DNA of 7,143 bases, taken from an uncultured Bacteroidales bacterium (GTDB lineage Bacteria > Bacteroidota > Bacteroidia > Bacteroidales > Paludibacteraceae). Every line of letters begins with the position of its first letter. Positions within the stretch are counted from its first letter, which is position 1. The stretch covers positions 1 through 7,143 of the forward strand of contig CALZHO010000036.1 in NCBI GenBank assembly GCA_945787425.1, given 5' to 3'. Positions 1 through 5,268 of the stretch are shown here, piece after piece. The notes beneath the pieces were generated by a model. That model did not search any database and was not told where the DNA came from. It saw nothing but the letters and a program-made list of their open reading frames with translations. Both the position numbers and the translations under genes were made by a program.

Positions 1-213
1 ATTGATTGCTTCTTGCATAAGGTGCATTGCTCCTAAGGAGTGTAATAAGCGAGTATGCATCGCACCAGGATAGACAAAGAAACTCAGTCCCAATTGGCGG
101 ATGCGAGTTAATCGTTGTAAATATGGGTGTTGCAGTACTTGATAGAGTACACCATCTGGAATATTAAGAAATCCAAATACTGGATCGTTGATAATTTTAC
201 GTGTTGGTGACAT
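1..213 (-). CDS. HD-domain phosphohydrolase (COG1078 type), N-terminal part, runs off the window
   Basis: Translating the minus strand from the ATG at 213-211 gives 71 residues that stay open to the window edge. The N-terminus reads MSPTRKIINDPVFGF, followed by the segments HPYLQRLTRIRQLGLS and YPGAMHTRLLHSLGAMHL. This is the conserved opening of the COG1078 group of HD-superfamily phosphohydrolases, relatives of dGTP triphosphohydrolases. In such proteins the His of the RxxHSLG segment (residue 58 here) is the first metal ligand of the HD site; the HD pair itself lies outside the window. Substrates in this group are mostly undefined, so nucleotide hydrolysis is a family inference. An in-frame ATG at 225-223 would add four residues (MLLP). 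I prefer 213 because family members usually begin just before KIINDP. The gene has its own promoter, divergent from the MarC-family gene. The leader would be only about 15 to 27 nt. Confidence 0.85.
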   Translation of the reverse strand, partial: MSPTRKIINDPVFGFLNIPDGVLYQVLQHPYLQRLTRIRQLGLSFFVYPGAMHTRLLHSLGAMHLMQEAIN

Positions 214-246
214 AGGCAATAACATTCGAAAGTTATAAAAACTATG

Positions 247-278
247 CAAAATTACAACAAAAATCACACATATGCAAA
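247..278 (-). promoter_or_regulatory. Bacteroides-type promoter for the HD-domain gene
   Basis: On the minus strand the -7 box TAATTTTG (254-247) matches TAnnTTTG. A TTTG -33 element lies at 278-275, with a 20-nt spacer. A second TTTG at 282-279 is an alternative with a 24-nt spacer. Transcription should start near 240, giving a very short leader. A TATGCAA motif overlaps each of the two boxes. Confidence 0.65.
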
Positions 279-315
279 CAAAACGATTCTAAAAATCAAC
301 TTTATACGAAAATTC

Positions 316-329
316 TTGCATATATGCAA
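316..329. promoter_or_regulatory. 14-bp perfect palindrome on the -33 element of the MarC-gene promoter (possible operator)
   Basis: TTGCATATATGCAA is its own reverse complement and its first three bases form the -33 TTG of the plus-strand promoter. The half-site TATGCAA also occurs at 243-249 and 271-277, on the -7 and -33 boxes of the opposing promoter. A protein bound at these sites could control both directions. The binding protein is unknown, and part of the match could come from the promoter consensus itself. Confidence 0.4.
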
Positions 330-346
330 ATTTTGTTGTACCTTTG
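316..346 (+). promoter_or_regulatory. Bacteroides-type promoter for the five-gene cluster
   Basis: The -7 box is TACCTTTG at 339-346 and the -33 element is TTG at 316-318, 20 nt upstream. Transcription should start near 353, about 40 nt before the ATG at 394. No other promoter of this quality was seen before the end of the cluster at 4168, so it probably serves all five genes. Confidence 0.75.
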
Positions 347-393
347 CAGTCACGATAAGTATAAATAATAACCTTGTTATAACAATAAATGGT

Positions 394-990
394 ATGAGTG
401 CATTTTTTGGGACATTCGACATCTGGCAAGTCTTGTCTTCATTTATTTTCCTTTTTGCCATCATTGACCCATTGGGTAATTTGCCTATAACACTAAATAT
501 GCAACGAAAAGGAGTAACGATATCTCCTATTCGTGTCTGTTTGGCTACTATCATTATTTTGATTACCTTTCTTTTTGCGGGTGAATGGGTGCTGAAGTTG
601 TTTGGTGTGAAGATTGAGTATTTTGCTATTGCGGGTGGATTTGTCATCTTCTTGATGGCTTTGGAAATGATTTTGGATGTTACAATCTTCAAAAATGAAG
701 GATTGGACGGGTCGGGTAGTATTGTGCCATTGGCGTTTCCTATGTATGCTGGTCCTGGTGCCTTTACCGCACTACTGTCTATTACGGCGGAATATGATAT
801 CATAAACTTGGTTGTCTCTGTAGCGCTGAATACCGTGGCATTGTTTTTGGTGCTGGCAGGTACCAATTGGCTAAACAAATATGTAGGTCAGACAACGCTG
901 TATATTCTTCGTAAATTCTTCGGAATCATTGTGTTGGCAATCGCTTGTAAGTTGATGTTTGCTAATTTGGCAATGGTGTTTGGTCATTAA
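394..990 (+). CDS. MarC-family integral membrane protein
   Basis: This is a 198-residue polytopic inner-membrane protein of the MarC family (UPF0056, also called NAAT transporters). Signature segments are AIIDPLGNLP (residues 22-31) and PLAFPMYAGPGAFTAL (112-127). These match the two conserved DPxGxxP and PLAxPxxAGPG regions. About six hydrophobic segments are visible, near residues 10-30, 46-63, 76-95, 115-132, 138-155 and 173-193, and the length is normal for the family. The reading frame is open back to 244, but that would place the coding start upstream of the promoter at 316-346. The extra 50 residues also have no family match, so I start at the ATG at 394. The transported substrate is not established for most members, and the old link of MarC to antibiotic resistance has not held up. 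It is the first gene of the cluster; the next starts 29 nt downstream. Confidence 0.9.
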   Translation: MSAFFGTFDIWQVLSSFIFLFAIIDPLGNLPITLNMQRKGVTISPIRVCLATIIILITFLFAGEWVLKLFGVKIEYFAIAGGFVIFLMALEMILDVTIFKNEGLDGSGSIVPLAFPMYAGPGAFTALLSITAEYDIINLVVSVALNTVALFLVLAGTNWLNKYVGQTTLYILRKFFGIIVLAIACKLMFANLAMVFGH

Positions 991-1019
991 AACTTAGCTC
1001 TTTAGCAAACCAAAATAGA

Positions 1020-2090
1020 ATGATGAACAAGTATTTTATTATTACGGGTATATTGCTGTTTTCTCTGTTTGGTTGCCAGCGCGCGCCTATGTTTACTGTG
1101 GATGGAACAATATCCAACGCTGCGGGTGAGATGGTTTATCTGGAGCACACGGCTCTACGGGCTACTGTCGCACTGGATTCCTGCCTGCTGGATGCCGAAG
1201 GAGAATTCCTGCTCCATGCTCCTGCACCTACTTTTCCAGATTTTTATCGTTTGCGTGTGGGTGCGTTGGCGTTGCCTTTAGCTGTAGATTCTACCGAAAC
1301 GATTACTGTGACTACCCAGCGTGACAGTTTGCCATATACTTTTTCAATAGAAGGAAGTGCCAATACGTTGGCTATAGCTCAGTTGCGTCATGTCGCAAAG
1401 ACTGAATCATTGGATGAGTTGCGTGAAAAAGCAAAGTTGATTATCACGACTAATCCTCGTTCGTTGGTTGCGTACTATGCAGTGTTTTTGAAAAAAGATG
1501 GTCGATATGTATGGGATATTTTTGACCCATCTGATCGTCGTATGTATCAAGCCGTCGCTACTTCTTTCCAAACGTGGATGCCGCAATATGAACGCACGAC
1601 TGCTTTGTGTGGACAGGTGCTGGATGTGTTGCGTGCAGAGCGTTCGTTGCAGAATCAAGCAGCGATGCAGCAGTTTATTCAAGAGGCGGATAATGCGTTT
1701 TTGGATATTACCCTACCTAATGAACAGGGAGAATTGCAATCCTTATCCGACTTGCGTGGAGATGTGATTGTGTTGGATTTTTCTCATTCAATGATGAACC
1801 AATATGTGGAGTATAATTTTGAGTTGCGGGAGTTGTATAATAAATACCACAAGCAAGGCCTTGCGATATACTCCGTATCGTTGGACAATAATCAATTGGC
1901 TTGGGAGCAAGCCACAGAGCATCTGCCATGGGTGACTGTGCGTGCTGACCAAAACGTATCTGCATCCGTTTTGATGCAATATAATGTGCAGGGACTTCCT
2001 ACGCTATTCTTGCTGGATCGCAAGGGGAATGTGCAAGGGCGGTATATTGATTTTAAACAACTTGAAGCTGACGTCCAAAAATATCTGTAA
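1020..2090 (+). CDS. Thioredoxin-fold lipoprotein (DUF4369/TlpA-like) lacking CXXC
   Basis: This 356-residue protein starts with a lipoprotein signal peptide; the lipobox LFGC puts the lipidated cysteine at residue 19. Residues 25-110 look like the DUF4369-type beta domain common in Bacteroidota thiol-disulfide proteins (FTVDGTISNAAGEMVYLE). Residues 115-220 are helical. Residues 227-356 form a TlpA/AhpC-like thioredoxin fold, with FLDITLPNEQGE, then VIVLDFSH, then the cis-proline loop GLPTLFLLD (Pro327). Where active relatives have WCxxC, this protein reads FSHSMMNQYVEYN (254-266). The domain contains no cysteine, so disulfide exchange is not possible there. From memory, similar CXXC-less paralogues occur in other Bacteroidales, suggesting a binding or structural role in the periplasm. 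No acidic surface-export signal follows the lipid cysteine. ATGs at 1020 and 1023 are equivalent starts. Its 3' end overlaps queG. Confidence 0.82.
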   Translation: MMNKYFIITGILLFSLFGCQRAPMFTVDGTISNAAGEMVYLEHTALRATVALDSCLLDAEGEFLLHAPAPTFPDFYRLRVGALALPLAVDSTETITVTTQRDSLPYTFSIEGSANTLAIAQLRHVAKTESLDELREKAKLIITTNPRSLVAYYAVFLKKDGRYVWDIFDPSDRRMYQAVATSFQTWMPQYERTTALCGQVLDVLRAERSLQNQAAMQQFIQEADNAFLDITLPNEQGELQSLSDLRGDVIVLDFSHSMMNQYVEYNFELRELYNKYHKQGLAIYSVSLDNNQLAWEQATEHLPWVTVRADQNVSASVLMQYNVQGLPTLFLLDRKGNVQGRYIDFKQLEADVQKYL

Positions 2091-2730
2091 GCTGGCTATT
2101 GAGGTTGGTTTTGATGCATGTGGTATAGCACCAATCCATCGATTGAACGATGATGCTCACTACATGGATGATTGGGTGGCGCGTGGGTTACATGGTGATA
2201 TGACTTACCTTGAACGCAATTGCGACAAACGATACGATCCCTCTTTGTTGGTTCCTGGTGGCAAGACGATGGTTGTCTGTTTGCTCACGTATGAACATTC
2301 GGGTAGGGATTATCATAGACGAGTGAAGTCGCTTTTGTATGCATTAGAAGCAAAACTCAAAGAGGTGTTTGGTGTAAATGTTGTTTCAGATACGCATCAG
2401 CATATCTTTTGCGATTCTGCTCCTGTGTTAGAAAGACGCTGGTGTGTGGAAGCTGGACTGGGTTTTATTGGTAAAAATCATCAATTCATTCATCCGGAAT
2501 TGGGTAGTATGGTTCATCCTGGGGAAATGGTGTTGAATATGTCTATTGAAGAGGATGTTTGTTTGAAAGAGGTACCGCACAATGCCGCATGTGCTGATTG
2601 TAATAGGTGTACGGAGGTTTGTCCAACTGGTGCGCTGCGCAGTGAGGTATGGGATGCGCGACAGTGTATAGCTTATGTGACCCACCATTGTTTGCAGTGT
2701 CAAATCGTTTGTCCATATAATAACCATTAA
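2062..2730 (+). CDS. queG: Compact epoxyqueuosine reductase QueG
   Basis: QueG is a cobalamin- and [4Fe-4S]-dependent enzyme. It reduces epoxyqueuosine to queuosine at the wobble position of tRNAs for Tyr, His, Asn and Asp. Counting from the TTG at 2062 (222 residues), visible landmarks are GFDACGIAP (16-24) and a DUF1730-like stretch (about 34-79, with GDMTYLERN and KRYDPSLLVPG). Next come CDSAPVLE (117-124), whose Asp is the likely catalytic acid, and GLGFIGKN (132-139). The ferredoxin part has Cys177, 180, 183, 187, 202, 210, 213 and 217, the full eight for two clusters. The protein is shorter than usual QueG (roughly 300 residues or more). It has a contracted loop before GRDYH and only seven residues between Cys202 and Cys210, and it stops right after VCPYNNH. 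No start codon is fully convincing: TTG 2062 fits the family N-terminus, with TTG 2047, ATG 2029 and ATG 1984 as alternatives. All overlap the preceding gene. Confidence 0.82.
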   Translation: MKLTSKNICKLAIEVGFDACGIAPIHRLNDDAHYMDDWVARGLHGDMTYLERNCDKRYDPSLLVPGGKTMVVCLLTYEHSGRDYHRRVKSLLYALEAKLKEVFGVNVVSDTHQHIFCDSAPVLERRWCVEAGLGFIGKNHQFIHPELGSMVHPGEMVLNMSIEEDVCLKEVPHNAACADCNRCTEVCPTGALRSEVWDARQCIAYVTHHCLQCQIVCPYNNH

Positions 2731-2742
2731 TGATATACGAAT

Positions 2743-3183
2743 ATGTTAAACTATAAGATTGGTATCGCATCCGATCATGCGGGATACAACCTTCGCCAAG
2801 AGGTGATTGCATGGCTTAAGAAGCAAGGTGCTATTGTTACTGACTATGGATGTCCATCTACTGAGAGCTGTGATTATCCCGATTTCGCTCACCCTATGGC
2901 TGCTTCTGTTGAAGAGGGGGTGAATGATATGGGTATTGCTATCTGTTCTACTGGCAATGGTATATGTATGACTGCCAATCATCATCAAGGCATTCGTGCT
3001 GCTTTATGCTGGGATGAACAGATTGCCCGTTTGGCGCGCCAGCATAACAATGCTAATGTGCTCTGTCTTCCTGCATCTTTTGTTTCGGTTGAAAAAGCGT
3101 TGCAAATTGTAGAGGTGTTTTTTGCTTCTGAATTTGAAGGAGGACGACACGAACGGCGAGTGAATAAGATACCAGTGAGATAA
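2743..3183 (+). CDS. rpiB: Ribose-5-phosphate isomerase B
   Basis: RpiB interconverts ribose 5-phosphate and ribulose 5-phosphate in the non-oxidative pentose phosphate pathway. It belongs to the RpiB/LacAB family and is cytosolic. The 146-residue length is normal. Visible family motifs are the N-terminal IGIASDHAG (residues 6-14) and YPDFA (45-49). The active-site loop ICSTGNGICM (67-76) carries the catalytic Cys68, which corresponds to the Cys of the CGTG loop in E. coli RpiB. RQHNNANV (99-106) contains His101, and the C-terminal FEGGRHERRVNKIPV (131-145) carries phosphate-binding arginines. Small changes from E. coli, such as CST for CGT and HNN for HND, are at positions I regard as tolerant. 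The Cys and His are kept, so activity is expected. The gene lies 12 nt after the queG stop and 16 nt before the radical SAM gene, so it is probably co-transcribed with both. Confidence 0.93.
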   Translation: MLNYKIGIASDHAGYNLRQEVIAWLKKQGAIVTDYGCPSTESCDYPDFAHPMAASVEEGVNDMGIAICSTGNGICMTANHHQGIRAALCWDEQIARLARQHNNANVLCLPASFVSVEKALQIVEVFFASEFEGGRHERRVNKIPVR

Positions 3184-3199
3184 CATCCTGTCTCATTCT

Positions 3200-4168
3200 A
3201 TGCGTGTAATCAATACGCTCCAGTGTCTGTGGAGTTATTTTCTATCGCTTCTTGGAGTGGTGCGCGTGCATCATCTTCCCACTTTTGTTAGTGTAGAGCC
3301 AGCTAATTATTGTCAGTTGCGCTGCCCAGAATGTCCTGTCGGGCAACGTGTACATGCAAATAATAAGGCAAAACACATGCCGCTGGAGGTTTTTTCTTCG
3401 CTATTAGAACAGGTGGGAAAAACGGCTCATACGATGCAATTTTATTTTCAGGGCGAACCATTGTTACACCCGCAACTGCCTCCAATGATTGCATCTGCAC
3501 ATGCAGTGGGGTTATATACGATTGTTTCTACCAATGCACAAGCCCTTACCGCCGAACTGGCAGATGCCCTTGTGCGCAGTGGATTGAATCGTATTATTGT
3601 TTCCATTGATGGTTTCGCGCAGGACTCTTATGCTGCTTATCGTGTTGGAGGTAGTCTGGGAAAAGCCTTAGCGGGATTGCGCTATCTATCTGAAGCGCGT
3701 CAGAGACACCATGCGCACATATGCATCGAACTGCAAGTCTTGCGCCTGCAAACGAATGAGAATGAATGGCAATGGATACGTCGCCATTATCGAGAACTGG
3801 GGGCTACACGATTGGTCTTCAAGACGGCACAATTATACGATTATCAACATGGACATGCGTTGATGCCGTCCAATCCTCGCTATTCCCGCTATCGAAAAAC
3901 GAAAGAAGGCACATATCGCTTGCATAGGTCATGGATACGTCGTCATTGGGTCAACACACCATGCTATCGATTGTGGTCTGGATGCGTCATCACGGCAGAG
4001 GGCGAGGTGTTGCCATGCTGTTATGATAAGATGGGGCAATATGCCTTTGGCTCATTGTCGCACAACACGTTAGCGGCGCTTTGGCATGGCGAAAAAGCCA
4101 ATGCTTTTCGTCTCCGTGTAATCAATCATGGAAATAGCATACCAATATGCAAGGAATGTGATCACTGA
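3200..4168 (+). CDS. Radical SAM/SPASM domain protein, substrate unknown
   Basis: This is a 322-residue protein. After a hydrophobic N-terminal stretch (about 8-22) comes the radical SAM motif C38xxxC42xxC45 in ANYCQLRCPECP, which binds the [4Fe-4S] cluster that cleaves S-adenosylmethionine. The FQGEPLLHP segment (83-91) carries the GEP motif for SAM binding, and VSIDG (134-138) is typical of the barrel core. The C-terminal part is SPASM-like with Cys255, Cys262, Cys273, Cys274, Cys317 and Cys320 (CYRLWSGC, VLPCCYD, CKEC), suggesting an auxiliary cluster. From memory, a family with a hydrophobic N-terminus, an IEPxxxCNLxCPECP-like motif and a KTAQ.YDY segment (208-215 here) is widespread in Bacteroidota without a known function. 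No small precursor peptide gene lies beside it, so peptide maturation is not supported. It is the last gene of the cluster. The C-terminus ends only two residues after CKEC, so the cluster-binding part finishes abruptly but appears complete. Confidence 0.85.
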   Translation: MRVINTLQCLWSYFLSLLGVVRVHHLPTFVSVEPANYCQLRCPECPVGQRVHANNKAKHMPLEVFSSLLEQVGKTAHTMQFYFQGEPLLHPQLPPMIASAHAVGLYTIVSTNAQALTAELADALVRSGLNRIIVSIDGFAQDSYAAYRVGGSLGKALAGLRYLSEARQRHHAHICIELQVLRLQTNENEWQWIRRHYRELGATRLVFKTAQLYDYQHGHALMPSNPRYSRYRKTKEGTYRLHRSWIRRHWVNTPCYRLWSGCVITAEGEVLPCCYDKMGQYAFGSLSHNTLAALWHGEKANAFRLRVINHGNSIPICKECDH

Positions 4169-4188
4169 GAATCATTTATTCCTTTTTT
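4151..4188 (+). terminator. Possible intrinsic terminator spanning two convergent stop codons
   Basis: AAGGAAT (4151-4157) pairs with ATTCCTT (4178-4184). An inner TGAT (4159-4162) pairs with ATCA (4171-4174) around an 8-nt loop. On the plus strand the right arm runs into T 4183-4188, as an intrinsic terminator would. The stem is AT-rich and has a 1x3 internal bulge, so it is weak. On the minus strand no U tract follows. The stops of both flanking genes (TGA 4166-4168 and the minus-strand TGA 4174-4172) lie within it. Confidence 0.4.
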
Positions 4189-4984
4189 GTTGGTATCTCT
4201 CTATCTGTGCGGACGCGGTACGCTGAATATCCTCAATACGTTTGATGTCTTTCATGAGCCACCCTAATTGGTAGGTGGCTGACAATGCTTGTTTCTCTTT
4301 GTCATTGAGGTAATACACCCAATTGTGTGTTGGTTTATCTCCTTTGCCTTCTACACGAATTCTATGCTTTCGATGGGTGTCAATATAATTGAGCAGAGCC
4401 AAGGCATCTTCGTCTTCCAATGTCATAATCTCATGATGCGCACCATCTTGAAAGTGATGGTTGCGTCCATAGAAAGTGACTTCTTCGCCTTCTGACTGAA
4501 GAACAACAGATTGTTGATTTACCTGAATGTTTCCGTAGTAGTAACTTTTGACAACGGTTTGTCTGTTGTCAAGAACATACGCTTGAAGAAAATTACGAGA
4601 GGTGTTGCTTCCTGTGTTGAGAAGACGATGCACATATTTGCCGTGGTTCTCGTAGTTTTCGTTTTTCTCATATTTGAACTGCTTGATGAGTTGGTCTGCT
4701 TGCTCGATGAGTGGTGGCAGAAGTGTGTCTGTGTATGCGAGTGTTTGTTGGGCTTCAAGATAGGTGATGCTATCTTCGAGTGCTTTCGCTACACGGCGTT
4801 GTGCAACTTCTTTTGGGAATGTCAGATGTAAGGAGTCCATGACTATTCGTGCTTGACGCCATTGTCCGTTGTTGACCAGATGTGATGCTTCTTCCACCAA
4901 GGCTTGTGCTTGCTCACTGTCAGAAGGTGAGCAGCCTACGAACAGTATTGTGCATAACAACACAAAAAAGAATATTTTTTTCAT
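4172..4984 (-). CDS. Lipoprotein of unknown function with helical N-terminal repeat region
   Basis: I do not recognise a characterised function for this 270-residue protein. It begins with MKKIFFFVLL and a lipobox FVGC, which puts the lipidated cysteine at residue 18. Residues 23-105 look alpha-helical and TPR-like (QAQALVEEASHLVNNGQW, then RQARIVMDSLHLTFP). This resembles the helical lipoproteins seen across Bacteroidales. Residues 105-225 look beta-rich (KSYYYGNIQVNQQ, VTFYGRNHHF, HRIRVEGKG), with two histidine pairs at 176-177 and 183-184. Residues 226-267 are helical again and could form a coiled coil (LMKDIKRIEDIQRTASAQIERY). It probably sits in the envelope facing the periplasm; no clear surface-export signal follows the cysteine. 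The gene has its own promoter about 30 nt upstream and stands alone, convergent with the radical SAM gene and divergent from the OmpA/TPR lipoprotein. Confidence 0.8.
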   Translation of the reverse strand: MKKIFFFVLLCTILFVGCSPSDSEQAQALVEEASHLVNNGQWRQARIVMDSLHLTFPKEVAQRRVAKALEDSITYLEAQQTLAYTDTLLPPLIEQADQLIKQFKYEKNENYENHGKYVHRLLNTGSNTSRNFLQAYVLDNRQTVVKSYYYGNIQVNQQSVVLQSEGEEVTFYGRNHHFQDGAHHEIMTLEDEDALALLNYIDTHRKHRIRVEGKGDKPTHNWVYYLNDKEKQALSATYQLGWLMKDIKRIEDIQRTASAQIERYQQKRNK

Positions 4985-5015
4985 ATCTCTAAGAGTTTAT
5001 CTTCGTTTTCGCCCG

Positions 5016-5047
5016 CAAAGGTACAATTTTTTTCGCAAATCTACAAC
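5016..5047 (-). promoter_or_regulatory. Bacteroides-type promoter for the minus-strand lipoprotein gene
   Basis: On the minus strand the -7 box is TACCTTTG (5023-5016) and a GTTG -33 element lies at 5047-5044, with a 20-nt spacer. Transcription should start near 5009, leaving a leader of about 25 nt before the ATG at 4984-4982. Confidence 0.72.
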
Positions 5048-5153
5048 TACTGTGTTATTTTCGCGTTTTTTTTGTGAAAAAATGAAGAATTAAGGCGCGG
5101 AAATCAATCGGACAAAGAAAAATGACATTTTTTTTATAAAAAATGCGTATATA

Positions 5154-5185
5154 TTTGGTAATTCGTAAATATTTTTGTACCTTTG
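5154..5185 (+). promoter_or_regulatory. Strong Bacteroides-type promoter for the OmpA/TPR lipoprotein gene
   Basis: The -7 box TACCTTTG (5178-5185) and the -33 TTTG (5154-5157) both match the consensus exactly, with a 20-nt spacer. A/T tracts at about 5128-5142 lie just upstream and may help polymerase binding. Transcription should start near 5192, giving a leader of about 77 nt, the longest in the window. Confidence 0.78.
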
Positions 5186-5212
5186 CACGCTGTAAATTTT
5201 CTACTTTGCACG
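5181..5212 (+). repeat. 9-bp direct repeat CTTTGCACG over the promoter and early leader
   Basis: CTTTGCACG is found at 5181-5189, overlapping the -7 box, and again at 5204-5212. The second copy is preceded by TA but has one base too few to be a full TAnnTTTG box. It could be a relic of a duplicated promoter, a second weak start or a regulator site. Confidence 0.3.
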
Positions 5213-5268
5213 ATTTTTGTTAAGAAGTACATTGCATAAGCGAAAATCAAATAAAAATTTATAATTAT

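Larger units (their letters stand above)
394..4168 (+). other. Probable five-gene transcription unit
   Basis: The five plus-strand genes are separated by 29 nt, an overlap, 12 nt and 16 nt. They have one clear promoter before the first gene and a hairpin plus T run at the end of the last. The functions are mixed: membrane protein, envelope lipoprotein, tRNA modification, pentose phosphate isomerase and radical SAM enzyme. Joint transcription therefore does not imply one pathway. Internal promoters cannot be excluded by eye. Confidence 0.65.
5006..5246. repeat. Four dispersed TTTTCGC/GCGAAAA copies in the divergent control region
   Basis: TTTTCGC occurs at 5006-5012, 5030-5036 and 5058-5064, and its reverse complement GCGAAAA at 5240-5246. 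The first lies near the expected start of transcription of the minus-strand lipoprotein gene. The second lies in the spacer of its promoter, the third is upstream, and the fourth is in the leader of the OmpA/TPR gene. They could be regulator sites; chance in an AT-rich region is not excluded. Confidence 0.3.

Noticed and set aside
244..393. N-terminal extension of the MarC-family protein from the ATG at 244
   Set aside because: The added 50 residues span the promoter at 316-346 and the expected transcription start, and have no family match.
264..878. Long minus-strand open frame (204 codons) opposite the MarC-family gene
   Set aside because: It is the antisense shadow of a clear membrane-protein gene, covers the promoter region and has no recognisable domain.
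3200..4168. Radical SAM protein as QueE of the queuosine pathway, because queG is nearby
   Set aside because: QueE is shorter, about 210-250 residues, and lacks a SPASM-type cysteine-rich C-terminus; the motif spacing here fits SPASM proteins.
4985..5268. Hidden small gene or RNA gene in the 284-bp divergent region
   Set aside because: Only very short frames are present and no stable structure was seen; the two promoters explain the region.
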